This document shows, in pieces, positions 11,140 through 23,344 of a DNA stretch of 64,000 nucleotides (position 1 is the first letter of the stretch; each line of letters starts with the position of its first letter). The notes beneath the pieces are model-generated. The model made no database searches and was not told the origin of the DNA. It saw nothing but the letters and a program-made list of their open reading frames with translations. The stretch is from Nereocystis luetkeana. Lineage: Eukaryota > Sar > Phaeophyceae > Laminariales > Laminariaceae. The stretch is taken from contig JARUPZ010000029.1 of assembly GCA_031213475.1 (NCBI GenBank), positions 8,271,290-8,335,289 of the forward strand. Reading direction: 5' to 3'. A program made the translations under genes and the position numbers.

Positions 11140-14100
11140 TCAGAAAAGTCTGAGGCCGGCCATCAAAGGGCGCCGCCTCCTCACCCCCGTGAGTCCTGAT
11201 GACACGCCGCGCGACTCCCTCCGCGCCACTGTCCTTCCTCTTACTCCACCACCGCTATCACTACCGCTACCGCCACTGCCGTTGCCATTGCCACTGTCAC
11301 CGCTACCGCCACCGCCACCGCCGCCGTAGGCCTGCACCGCAAACAAGCTCGAAGCGGTGGATGGGGGGCATCGGAGGGTGCGCAAAGTGTTGACCATGTG
11401 GTTGGCCAATACCTCCGCAGGCGATGCCGGAAACGGTCGGGAGAGAAGGTCTGCTGCACACTCCTTGATTTCCTCCAAGCAGGCCATGTCCGCGTCAGTG
11501 GCTTCCACTTGCGCGAGGGGGGCCGCAGCTGGCGGTCCCGAATCGGCTGGTGCCTGGATGGCAGCCAGCGGCACATCAGCTCCCGCACCATCGCGTTCCC
11601 CTTCAGCATGAATTTCCGCAACGGGGGGGGGCGCGAGGTGCCCCAACTCCATGGACGGCGCTCCCGGGGCGGTCTCTTCCGGGGAGGGAACGGCTGCATT
11701 GGCATGTTCCGCTTCTACAGCCGGCGGTGCCGAGTCGCGGGGTGCCGACTCGTGAGGTGCATCGATGGCCCCAACCAAGGGCACAGCAGCGCCCGCACCA
11801 CCTTCCTCTCCCGCCGCGTGGGGTGCCACGACGGGAAGGACAACGGGTCCCAATGGCGCAGCCGGTGGTGCCGAATCGCGAAGTACTGAGCCGCGAGGTG
11901 CCTCGATGACCTCAGCCAAGGGCACAGCAGCGCCCACATCATCTTCCTCTCCCGCCGAGTGGGGTGCCACGGCGGGGAAAACGTCAGGAAGGACAGCGGG
12001 TCCCACTGGCGCAGCCGGTGGTGCCGAGTCACGAGGTACTGAGCCGCGAGGCGCCTCGATGACCTCAAGCAAGGGCACGGCATCGCCCGTATCATCTCCT
12101 TCTCCCTCCGCATGGGGTGCCACGACGAGGGGGGCGACTGGAATGGCCATGTCCTGTGGTAGATCGATCTCGGGCGGTACATCGGCAAGAGTCTCCTCGC
12201 GGGCGGCAGTCTTCCTCGCCAAGTCGCGTAGGAAGGCGGTCACCACTGGCATGTCAGGGCGGTCCGTGGGGTCGCCAGACACGATCTGTCCCAGCATCTC
12301 GCACAGCTGACACAAGCAAGCAGTTGCATACGGCAGGGGTGGGATGAAGCAGTAAGGATGGCTGGGTTTGCTTTGCTGCGCGTGTCGGGAAGCACAGACG
12401 CCTTCGTGGCCCTTCTTAAGGGGGCGCACAGAATACGTACAATACATACTGCAATTCCGTGGAGGAGTAACTGGAAAAAAAAACCCGTTCGGTTGAGTAT
12501 GTGATATTGTCGGTGGTGGTACCGAGCGCAGTGAACGTACTGGGAGCTGAGAGTATGAAAAACAACGCCGCATTTCGCGAGAGCGAAACGTTTCGCCATG
12601 ACACAGGGGCAAAGGTTAGAGTAGCTAAGATAGATCGATAAGCCTGTGGTACGGGTGTGTCAAGTTTAGTTTTTTCCAGGGCGTGCTCGATTTCTGGTGA
12701 TGTGCAGCGTTGCAACTATTAATAGCATACTCCCAGGGAACCTGAACCAAGCTTGGGACTCAAGGTTGCTGACCTTGTGTTCAAGAAAGGAAAAACAGCA
12801 CGCAGGAAGTAACTACCTTGCTGTAAATTCGGCTTTATCTAAGAGCAGCAAGGGCAACAGGGGGAATTGGTCGATTTCAGGTCGGCAACGAGAAACGGGA
12901 AGAGCTTTTGTAAACGGGTACAGTAGACAGGCTTTATATCGGACCAGGTACTTGAAGTGTAGTTCTGTTTATGTGATGAACAACTACTATTTATACAGTG
13001 CTTTTAGTAGCAGTTTAAGTGTACTTTTTTAATCGTAGGTTAACGTAATAGGGTAACTTCCTTATTCGACTCCGTTGAGTTTTCTTCTTGCGACAGACCC
13101 TTAACGAGCAATCGAAATTCAGCCGCACGTGCAGTAGTCGGATGGTATCAATGGTCATAACAATAAGGCTGCTCGTATATAGATCTGTTACTTTCCCTGG
13201 GTGTTCTTATTTTCGCAACCGATCTACGCTAAAGTTATGCAACGCATGGCCAGATGACAATCATTCATGACAACAGTACGACACCGGTTGTAATAAGAAC
13301 ATTACATCAATATAGTGTGCGTGAGTACCGTCAGGTACGTACGTGCGTACACTCAAAAGCGCCAATTACCACAATGACTGGGTTCGGAGGAAGCACACCT
13401 TCAACAACTCGTTCGGGGGCAGGGCCGGGTTGAGGTTGCAGGGCTGAAGGAAGATTCTCGACAGACTCCCGTCGGTCATGGTACGCAAGGTGACCTCCGC
13501 CTGTGTGGTGTACACGTTTTCACACGCCAGACCGTAAGATACGCATGCCGCAAGCACGCGTCAGGACCGTGTAGCAGTTTAGGACGTGACAGCCACCCGG
13601 GACACACGCCCTCGGCTAAGTTGAGGTTTTAGGCATATAACATGTTCGCTCATATTATGCGCAACGCACGATAGAAACATAGCAAAAATCGACGTGTGTC
13701 GGGAACGGCGCCACGCGTACGTTATCCGTGTGAGATTTGAGCCGTTTTACAGTATGACCAACCCTGCCTGCTTCGGCTAAGCGCGCGAAAAGAGTCGACC
13801 CCTTCCGCGGACTCACCCGGAGCTGCTCGAAGTCGCTCCCTTCAGCTCGCAGGGCCTGAAGGCGGTCCCTTTCGCCCGCTGTCATCAATTTCTGGAGGAG
13901 GTCGGATATATCGTACGGGATGGACAAGTGAAGTGGGCAATATAAGAGGCGGAGGGAAAACTACAAAATGCGGGCTTGCTGGCTGGTTGAAGTTGCAATG
14001 GTAGGGGGTGGCTACTTAGGTACGTATATAGCGGCAGGCGGTCATTCGAGGCATCACGCAACCAAGCTATAGTCTGCATCACAACACCGTTCGTACCCGC

Positions 14101-17100
14101 CATTACAGCCCTAACGACGCCCCACCAGCCACGGGGCATGCCGCTTACCGGGTGCGACCACATGTTGAGAACCCCGTTCGCCTTCTTCATGTCAGGGTGG
14201 GCCACGATCGAACACAAGTCCACTCCGACTGCGAACGTGTCCTGAGCTGGAGCAGCTTCGACTTCGACATGTACGTTTTCCAGAGGAGACCACCCGACGG
14301 TGCCCGTTCCGACGATTCTCATTTCCCCCACGCCTGGGGTAAGAAGAGCGATATGGCTTGGTGTCAGGATGCGTGTTAGATTTGATGTAGGTTGTCAGGT
14401 TCCGGAGGACAACCAAAACCCGCACACCATGTTGTTTGCACCCTCAAAAGGTTATCTGTATCATGGTGTGGTGGCGTAGATGCGCAAATAAGAGTCTGCT
14501 ACCACTAACGGGTTATCGTTGCTGCGGGTATCGTAACGGTACGGAAGCAAAAAGGTCCAGGGTTAAGGCGTGTTTAAGTCAATACCAGGTACGTGAGCAC
14601 ACAGCATATGAAAGACACGTCAAAACGCAACGATTCCGATATTTTTCGTTCACATGGGAAAGGCCGTGAACATGCAAACCAAGGGCACCCGAAAGAACAT
14701 AAACAAAACGACAACGAACATTTGAAAAGCAGGGGGAAATTATGACGAAGTGTGAGCGACAATGGTTGGATTTATCGCCCTTGAGGTTGGTACGTGTGTA
14801 GTGGTATGCCCTTACCCCCTCCGCTTCTCCTGTGCTCGAGATATGTCGTACGTAACCTGGGAAAGACTCGTGATATGTGCACTGCCAAGCCCCCGCTACA
14901 TCAAAGTCCTGACGCGTGCAAACGAGAAATTCGACACGGAAAAGTCACTTATCGATCAGAAATGCCTTGCAACCCGGAGAAATCTGTGATTCTGTCACTG
15001 TAGTTTTTTATATATAGCAAGAGTTATCCTACCCTGGATTCAAGTACTAACATGGTGCCCCCAAAACGTGGGTTCGATGCTTGGTAGTAAACGGATTGAA
15101 GTTGAAGGCACTTTTCGCGCGTTTCGATTTCATCCTTCCTGAAAATTGTACCTTCATCCCCGAATCCCGACTCACCGTACCATACTCCAGGGTCGGTGAC
15201 TTTACCCACGAATCCCATGGGGCCACCGGAGCGGCAGATCAAAATATTGGGCAATTTGTGGTCGCAGTGCACGATGCTGGAGCCATGCATATAATGAAGA
15301 GCCTCTGTGGCATCGGCTTCAAAGCTGGCCACAAACAACACAGCGCCAAGAGAGACAAAACAGGGAAAAATACGGCGCCATGTTTTAAATTAAATGTCCA
15401 AGCACTGGAGAGTGTGCACGGGTGGGCGTACTACTTCAAAACTTTACAAGAAGTACGTGTGCATGCTGGGCAAGGACATAGGCTTGGTAGACAGCGCGCG
15501 AAATCGATGCCCACTGCGCAGGTGGTGCAACGTACTGCGCGTGCGTCAGTGTGATAGTGGTTATTGGACGGCGATCAAAAACGGCCGACTCTACGTACGT
15601 ACGACGCGGAGATATTCTCCCCAAAAATGTCTTCGTTCGCATTCTTACAACAGTACACTCTTACAGGCAAGAACGCTGATCACTGCAGTCTTGAAGGTAT
15701 TTCTTGTTCGATTACCGGAATCGGATGCCATCAGCTGTCGCCAGAAACACCGGAGCTAAGCGGCGAGTAGTTGCAGAATAGCCCAGAGCAGGCAAAACTC
15801 GTCGACCAGCTATCTTATTCTTCAACACTACCTGGTATCTCCAATGCAGTAATAGCAAGCCGAGGCACAACTATTGTAAGCAAAAGTACACCGCATGTAT
15901 GTACACACAATGTCTGCCGTGCAGTTTCTCACCCGATCTGCTGGGAAACGGTAAATTTTGTCTCGCTCTTTCCCGAAACGGCCTGGTTCAGGTCGCACAT
16001 GGCGAGCTCCATCACGATGCCTTCGCCCCCGGCGACGTCGCTTAAAGCCTCGACCCCGATGATGTACTTGTGAGCGTCAAGTCTGAGATGTGGGAGGCAT
16101 AGGGGGGGCGGGGGAAGTTGAACGAGAGCCATCTAGGCCGTCCGAGTTTCTGAACTTCAAGCGCCCGAAGCTGCGAAGCACACACCAACCCGGAGTAGTA
16201 GCACCTACGGTGAGCTACGATCCATGCGCAGCTTCGGACACTATCGTCTCGGTATGCGTGGTGGCTGGATGTTGACATGCGTGCGGCTATCTGCGGCAAA
16301 AAAAGTCCCAAAGAGTACGCTGATCGCATGGCGAGACGTAGGAGGAGGGACTCACATGGCGTAGGCGGCCATCTCTCGTGCCAGAATCGTTGCCTCGTTT
16401 CCCTGGTACAATAATGTAGGGGAAGGGGTCTCATGACGTCGGCTAGGCTGAAGCGGTCGTGGAAGTAAGGGCGGGAAATATAGAGTGTCGCGAGCTGTGC
16501 ACAGCAGCAGCAACAGCAGCGACAATTCGACGTTGATGGCCATGGTACGCTTTTTGTCGCCCCAGAGGCAACAGGCTCGCAAACGAACAGTGATGCTAAT
16601 ATCCGTGCTCTCATAGGGAGGTACGGGTTGAACCACATTCTAGTCGTGGACCACAAATTGTAAGTGTTTCGTTTTCATGTCTCTTCATTTGCTCGATGGT
16701 TTGTAGTTTTCGCGGCGTACATTTACATGTAGCGATACAAAATAGCGCCAGACACTGAAACATCCTTCCTTCCTTCCAGCCACCACAGCTCACCGGTGAT
16801 GTCAGCTTGATCGCATACTGTTTTCTTGTTATTTTACACCTCCCTCGACGGACGACGCCGTAACCCCCTTCTCCTAGGATGGCGACGTTATCGAATCGTT
16901 GCTTGGGGTTCTTTAGTCCGTTTACGGCCAGTTCGCGCTTACACGCGCAAACGTCTTCCTTCTTCATCAAGAACAGGTTTCGCAGGGTGCCAGGAGTCCA
17001 CCGATCCCTTATCCCCATCACCCTGAGAGGTTCCGCGGCAACTCCGCCAGGAAAGAGTAGATCTAGAGCTTCCTTGCCCTTCGCCGGCTGTCGAGAGGAA

Positions 17101-19387
17101 AGGGGGCGAAGGCCGGGAAGAAACTCATGGCGTGCCAGTTTGAGGTTCCGGCAAGGAAATCAGTCGACTCATAGCAGTATTGCCTCATGAACCTATAGGA
17201 GGAATGCCCGTACGCGCGTCGGTGCTGCCAGGATACAAATATCAGTGACCAGGGGTGGGCTATGACGACGACGATCGTAGGTTGGAACACGACAGCACGA
17301 AGTGAACATCAAGCTGAAAGCGCTGGTATCTAGGTCTGGACAGCTGCCTGGCGTACCTCATCCGCCCAAGCGTGCGAGTCCGCGTTCTGAAGGGCTTCGA
17401 CCCTGCGCTTGAGGCCGTTGTTTAACGCCTAGCTCGAGGAGACGGCAAAGCAGAGGGGCAGAGACCGGGGTCTAAGTGTACCTGGGTGTACCGCAGACAC
17501 CCAGAGAAAGGAGCCATCAAGAATAACATTGGACTCAAACACCGAGGTATTCTAGCGCGGAGGTGATGGGTAAACATGCTGTTGGTGTATGAGCTTCCTG
17601 TACGAGGTTTGGCAACGGCCCTAGGAAACTAAAATGCACATACAGCAGCCAACCGAACCTATCCAATACCACGCATTAAGCACATTGGCCGCCGTGACGG
17701 TAGTGCAGCATGTTGTTAAAAGCTACCAGCGTTGTGCATTTCCTGACTGGCGAACCGATATGCACAGCAGAAAACACAAGTCACAGCGACGCCACGCAAA
17801 ATCACACGCCACGCACTGGCTGTCCGATGTGGCTTGCCGCGCGGGAAAACAAAATATCAAACCTGCGACGTGTTGAGGGCTTCCGTCCTCTCTGCCAGGT
17901 CAGCACTGAGCTGGTCTATTTTGAGCTGTAGTTGTGCAAGTTGGTCCTGGGTCGAAAGGGTTGGTTGACGGACGCACCGGGGCGCAGGGAAGCGCGAGTT
18001 AGTAAAAAAAAATGTTTTTGTTTGGTTCGCCGGGGCGTCAGTGTGTGTGCGTATGGAATGTGTTACCAGGTACATGTTTGCTGCTGCTGTCTAGTGCACC
18101 TCAGGAGGGTTTGGAATAAAACATCGCGCAGAACACATGGAGCGTAGGTGGCACACAACTTGTGCTACAGGCAGTACAGTAGGGTCGTGCATCGCAGCCT
18201 TTGGCAAAGCCACGCGGGTTCTTTGCCCCCGCGCTGCTCACATATTTCAGCTGCAGCCGCAGCGGCAGCATAACCGAAACGGTATCAGCAGCGACAGCAG
18301 CAGCCCCAACGGTATATTTTATAAAATTATGAAATACGTCAGCTGTGAGTTTGACTGTTTAAATGGTTGATCTCAGCTTTGCAAGCTGCGTACTACGTCT
18401 CGTCTATATCCCATTCTTACTGAATTTACAAATTGTATGATAAGCCGTTCGCTCGTATTCTATATTTATTTCCTTCTTATTATTAAAACAAAAAATAATC
18501 CAGGTACTGCTGTACGATCGTACGACATGCCTGCTACTGCTGTAGTACCGTACCTGGTATATATATCCAGGTATCACAACACCTATTGCTAACGGCCACT
18601 CACAGTAGCCAACTGCCGTCCCCTCTCCGCGTTTTCCGCTCGCTGGCGGTAGGCGGCTATCTCGCGGCGAACTCTGTCCCGGATCGCGGCTGTCGACCTG
18701 GGCGGCGAGTTAGTGACGAGGGCAACTGGTACGGCCTGCCAACAGGGGGGAGGGAAGGAGACGAGAAACGGATGGCACGACGACGACGCGCGGTTTGCGT
18801 CCAGCATCCAGCAAACGCTCGGTTTTTAAGTTGTGATTTCGTTTCTCGTATTGTAAAACACACACGCGCACGCTCGTACTTACCAGCACTATTTTCTAGG
18901 GGTTGGGCTTTTTGTCGAGAACGATCTCCAACCTCGGACTTCGAAGCTGAGGTACGGGGGTCGTGATTCCCGTAAGCGGGGTCTATAACCGCGAGAATAC
19001 ATGTCGCACGCAGCGGCCTGTGTGCAGTGATTGTTGTCGCGCGATCTCTCTCTTGCGACGATGCCAAACAAGTGGCCCGCTCTGCTCCCGATAAACGTAC
19101 AAGTTTTGGTTTCGTACATCTGGTAGTCTGCTTGCTCCTCTACGAGTATGTTATCCGTCAGTACAACCGAACCGACAAGCAGCAGGTCTGCAGGTACTGC
19201 TTCAGAATTGGATGCACGCACAGTAGTCGAGGTCGAAGTTTGGGCAATCCCGCATCCGCTACATGCGACCACTATACGGCGGTACGAGACTCGCCTGTTG
19301 AAGACCGTCATTGATGCCTTCGTTGCTCTGGCGAGCGGGGCTTCCCATCCGGCCTGCGTCAATCCCAACCCCCGTCCCGCGTATCAT
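11140..19387 (-). CDS. Divergent protein kinase A with coiled coil and Pro/Ala-rich repeat tail, 12 exons
   Basis: Minus-strand exons in coding order: 19295-19387, 18604-18735, 17863-17946, 17357-17428, 16794-17087, 16356-16402, 15933-16082, 15176-15324, 14149-14333, 13817-13891, 13399-13500, 11140-12306. They join in frame to 849 residues. Residues 32-127 look coiled coil (Leu/Ala/Glu/Arg heptads). The kinase domain spans about 193-492: glycine loop GEGGYG at 199, AIK lysine 221, helix C glutamate 235, catalytic HCDHKLPN with Asp 312 and Asn 317, DPG at 335 replacing DFG, SPLE replacing APE, helix F Asp 372 and DPTDRPDM Arg 477. The catalytic residues are present, so phosphotransferase activity is plausible, but the Pro in DFG is unusual. 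The tail has ~45-residue repeats with IEAPRGS.PRDSAPPAAP, then a Gly/Ser linker. The start Met is chosen because it is conserved in gene B and two orphan copies. Intron 1 appears to use a GC donor. Substrate and pathway unknown. Confidence 0.82.
18318..18480 (-). repeat. Dispersed ~165 bp repeat in kinase A intron 2
   Basis: The reverse complement matches the two tandem copies in kinase B intron 7 (about 42070-42410): shared ATTTAATC-GTC, ACTCACAGCTGACGTATTTCA and GACGAGAC. It sits in a different intron and in the opposite orientation from the gene B copies, so it arrived independently of the gene duplication. Confidence 0.6.
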
Positions 19388-19770
19388 TCTTGCGCTCTCT
19401 GGGAGTTACGAGTACACATAACAAGCAGCAGAAGAAGTGGAATGGTGCAACGATGTCGTGTCGGCAGTTATTTCTGAAGTGGTGTGCCGCGGTCGAAAAT
19501 CGCAACACGATCACACGGAAGCCGCGGACGGACCAGCGAAGGTGACCACCACACCACCGCCCCGGGCGCACTCACCTCGCCTGTTGCCGTCTCTCTGGGC
19601 CTTGGTACCCTTGCTATTGCCTTTGCCCGGGTGTGATGCGCAGTGCACGACAGGAATTATGACATGGGGAAACCTGAGGCGTTCTAGGTTCGGGGGCGGA
19701 TGAGCTATCCCGTTGGTATGCCACCGAAAAAAAAACGGATCCAGCAGGACCCAGAATAAAAGATTCAAGA
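19388..19770 (-). promoter_or_regulatory. Conserved 5' flank of kinase gene A
   Basis: About 380 bp upstream of the start codon aligns with 46850-47220 upstream of gene B, including CATACCAACGGGATAG and TTCGCTGGTCCG. The conserved bases fall in different frames in the two copies, so conservation is nucleotide-level. It is likely 5' UTR and promoter-proximal DNA retained from the duplication. Confidence 0.5.
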
Positions 19771-20175
19771 TCTACTCGGGGGAGTCCTATGCTATAATAA
19801 TTATTGTAAAACCGGCTGACATTCCAATCTCGTCAAGAATTAATTGGGCAAATATCTGGGCCCCCGACGAAAAAAAGCGTGTGCGCGCCGTCAACATGTG
19901 ACACGAATATGTAAAAGCTTCAACCCCATGCTCTGTACGAACTACTTACTACACATGCTCCGTGTCCTTCTACAAGTAAGTAAGAAGGGGCGTGCTGGTA
20001 ATGGAACGGCATCTACTACGCTATATTGTCGGGCACAATCAATATAATGCTACTTCCTCCTGGAACTATACTTTTGATACCACTACTGCAGTATACTGCT
20101 GGTCCATGAAGTAGTACCAATTGCTACGTATGGAGAGCTTTCTTTCGTAGAAACGATGTGTGCGTGGATGGACTG

Positions 20176-20209
<34 letters not shown>

Positions 20210-20296
20210 CGAAAACCGAAAATTGCATTCCACGTTCGTTTCCCGTAAGGTACAGCCAGCCCCTGATTGATAAAATACTTACTGCTTGTGTACCAG
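19771..20296. other. Intergenic with (TAC)n microsatellite
   Basis: No gene recognised. A (TAC)n/(CTA)n run of about 36 bp occupies 20174-20210. Confidence 0.5.
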
Positions 20297-21103
20297 GTAA
20301 AAATCAGGGATTTTCGCGGGTCAGGTCAAACCTCACGGGTCGGGTCGGGTCCCGCGAAATTTTGAAGGTCTCTTGACCCGACTCGACCCGCGAGATTTTG
20401 AAAGTCTCTTGACCCGACCCGACCCGACCCGTGAGATTTGAAAATCTCCTGACTCGACCCGACCCGACCCGCGAGATTTCAAAACCTCCTGACCCGACCC
20501 GCCACCTTCCGATTGACCCGTGAGACACGGCTTTCATGTGGGTCGGGTCACCTTGACCCGCGAGACCATTCATCTTGATTCGAAGGTCCAACCCGCGGAT
20601 TTGGCCCGTGGGTCGGCACTTCAAAACAAATTATTTAGTGTTCATTTTTGTGTTCCGCAGCGATATATGACCTGGCTGCAGCGGGCATGCGTACATGAAT
20701 TTGGCTGTGTTTTAATGTTTTAATATGACGCCAAAGGAGCATTAGTGAGTATTGGTACGAGAGAAACCTTTGCGTAAGAGAGCGGGAAGTGATCCAAGTG
20801 TCGGATCCGCGAGTCAAATGCGCGGGTCCGACCCGCGGGTCAGTAAACAACTCGCGGGTCAAGTTGGCCTGACCCGCCAGTGACCCGCTTCTCGCGGGTC
20901 ATGACCTGACCCGACCCGTGAGCTTCTCATCACCTCTTGACCCAACCCGTGATATTTGAAACACTCTTGCCCCGTACTGACCCGACCCACGAGATTAAAA
21001 AACCTCGTGACCCTACCCGACCCGACCCGCGACATTTTGAACGCCACGTGAGTGGCCCGACCCGCGGATCGAGTAATGACCCGCGAAAAGCCCTGGTAAA
21101 AAT
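20297..21103. mobile_element. Non-autonomous hAT-type transposon with 8 bp target-site duplication
   Basis: The element body is 20305-21095 (791 bp). Its ends form a 19 bp terminal inverted repeat with one mismatch (CAGGGATTTTCGCGGGTCA at the left; complement of CAGGGCTTTTCGCGGGTCA at the right). It is flanked on both sides by the identical octamer GTAAAAAT (20297-20304 and 21096-21103). CAGGG termini plus an 8 bp duplication are hallmarks of hAT elements. The interior is dominated by arrays of GACCCGACCCG and its complement, so it has no transposase. Confidence 0.88.
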
Positions 21104-21447
21104 GAGCATTTCGGAAAGTTGGTACCTGGTATATTTACGAGTAGAGTGCGTGCGTACAGTAATAATAATTAGTTTCTATAGTTACAGTACAACACGTACA
21201 GCAACACTGCTGTAGTGAGTTTGTCAAATACCTGACATTTTCTCAAACCCTCTTTTTTCTTTTTTCCTTTCTTCTGTCACCTTGCTTTTCGAAGGTACTC
21301 TATGTAGTACGTGTGTTCATTTTCTGTTTCGTTTCTTGTCTTTTTCCCGTACTCCTATACGGCACATATAGCTCTACTTCGTATGATGTGAAAAGAAGAA
21401 CCCAGATACCAGGAAATCCCGGTTTTACACCAGTAAGTAAAATAATA
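21104..21447. other. Intergenic, nothing recognised
   Basis: AT-rich flank between two transposable elements; no exon or domain seen. Confidence 0.4.
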
Positions 21448-21554
21448 TTACGGGGGACCATAGTTAATAGGACCTATGGTATACATAAAACCTATATATT
21501 TACCTGTGTTTATTTACTAACAATATTTGGTCCTCTTAACTATTGCCCCCCGTA
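21448..21554 (+). mobile_element. MITE of the TTACGGGGGACCATAG family, copy 2
   Basis: About 107 bp, forward orientation (GGACCTATGGTATAC follows the left arm). The right arm is slightly degraded (ACTATTGCCCCCCGTAG). Confidence 0.82.
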
Positions 21555-21716
21555 GTAGTAGTCTTCGTAAAAAAATAAAAATAGTATAGATCGATGCACA
21601 ACGTTGCAAGGTGCTTGGCACTATCTTGAGTCTCACCCTATAATATACTGCAACAGCAGCACTCCCCCCCTCCCTCTCCCTCCTATTAATAGTCAAATCG
21701 TAGGCTCTCCTCCCCC

Positions 21717-22164
21717 TGTGAAGGTGTTACCTACTGAGCTATAGGGGTAAAAGATCGATCGATTACCCAGCCCAAGGTGATCCTTATAACTCTCTCCCCC
21801 CCTCTCAACGGCGGGGTCTTTGGGGCGTCGGAACCGTATATATATACGTCCGTACGCTGACCGACCCGCTTCGTTTCATTACCTGGGGATCCAGGGAGAA
21901 GGGTGTTTTTTAGGTGTTCACGCGCAAGCGTTTCTCTAAAAGAAACGTTCGAAGTGAGGTTCGAACCCGTGACCTGGACGACGTCAAATAAATGTGAAGG
22001 TGTTACTTCCTGAGCTATAGGGGTAAAAGACCGATCGATTACCCAGCTCAGGGTAATCCTCATAACACTTGTCCTGCCGTCGACGCCAAATGTGAAGGTG
22101 TTACCTACTGAGCTATAGGGGTAAAAGATCGATCGATTACCCAGCCCAAGGTAATCCTTGTAAC
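21717..22164 (-). repeat. Cluster of three tRNA-like repeat units (SINE-like)
   Basis: Three ~74 bp direct units at 21717-21790, 21993-22066 and 22091-22164 share CTGAGCTATAGGGGTAAAAG and CGATCGATTACCCAGC. On the minus strand this gives TATAGCTCAGTAGGTAACACC, a tRNA A-box-like segment. Only the middle unit continues into a B box: GGGTTCGAACC on the minus strand at about 21958-21968. The arrangement looks like a tRNA-related SINE head with partial copies around it. The acceptor stem does not pair well enough to call a functional tRNA gene. Confidence 0.55.
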
Positions 22165-23344
22165 ACCCCCCTGTGTGCATTGCATTTTTGTTGCGACAAG
22201 ACTTTCGGCCCTTTATCCCTCGTCGACTCGCTTGTACGTGGTATGATATTTGATCCAAAGTATTTGTACAGCACTATAGTAGTCGCTGAGTATAGTATAT
22301 ACCCTGGTAGTAGTCTTCGTGTAGGACGTGCGGCTGGAACAACTACACCTGGTAGATATATAGGTCGACGACTGCTTGCTATACGTTCTCAACATCAGGC
22401 TCGACAGAGAGAGGACGCACTTTCCTTTATTTTTTTGTTGCCTTATTTCTTGTGGGTTGCGGTTGATGCGTCCTCATCATACGTGTCACGTACGTGCTGT
22501 CTCCACGTTGATATGCCGTCGTTTTTGCTCAACGTCAGTACACCCAGTCCTTCCTGATTCTTCACCGTATATTAAGATACAAATTATGTGATCACAGACT
22601 ATTGCGAAACAGAGAAGACCAAAATCAACCGAAAATAATCGAGTTATTAAACCACGTGAAATGCCGACGCACCGGCTACGAAAGCACGACAAAACAGGCC
22701 AGACAATAAGATCGTACGCACTGCTGAAATCATTAGCATACCTGGTTTCTGAAAACAGGAATCTGGAAATGAGGCAAAACGCAATGAAAGATAAAATATA
22801 GAAAAAAGTACACGTGGTGGAGAAGAAGAACTACTGCTGCTGCACGAGCGGACGAAGCACCTCGAAAACGGGGAGAGGGACACACGGAGAAGGTCGGCGA
22901 AGAAGAAGAAAAGAAGAAGATAAGATAAACCAGCTAGAGAGCAATAGGGCCAGGAAACTCAAGAACATTACCATGGCACCTGGTGGAGCCTAAGGCAGAA
23001 ATTTAGCGTAGATCGCTACCCCGTCTGCCACATACTCAAGCCGGGCACCTTGCCGCACGAAATACCATCTTCTTTCCACTCTTATCGACAGCGCAGAGCG
23101 GCATGAAGAGTCAGTACTACTGCTGTCGCCCCCCCCCCGCCCACAGGAAGAAGACAAAAAACAGACCTGAACAAAAAATACTACGACCGTGTAACTCGGG
23201 GCAGTGATAAACACATATTCTACTTGCCAGTCGAACCCGATGCATTGCCACACGATCTGCCATTTCGTTTATGCTTTTCCTCGACTACGGTATCAGTACG
23301 GCTGCCCCCCTCCCCGCTCCCTTGTCGCCGATGGTCCGCCCGCG
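22165..23344. other. Intergenic, no recognisable gene
   Basis: No gene recognised. The segment TTATCCCTCGTCGACTCGC near 22211-22230 resembles part of the SINE body seen at 2.7 kb and 53.8 kb, so a small SINE relic may be present. Confidence 0.4.

Noticed and set aside
11199..12310. Plus-strand ORFs up to 181 codons over the kinase A tail, and the equivalents at 36783-38167
   Set aside because: They are complements of the repeat-rich, GC-rich last exons of kinases A and B, whose minus frames are supported by homology and splicing.
20305..21095. Regular GACCCG repeats considered as a CRISPR array or telomere-like tract
   Set aside because: Units are irregular, contiguous and in both orientations inside an element with hAT-type ends; no spacers, no cas genes, and not a telomeric unit.
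21935..22035. Possible functional tRNA gene (A-box and GGGTTCGAACC B-box)
   Set aside because: The two acceptor-stem sides do not pair and partial copies surround it, so a tRNA-derived repeat is more likely.
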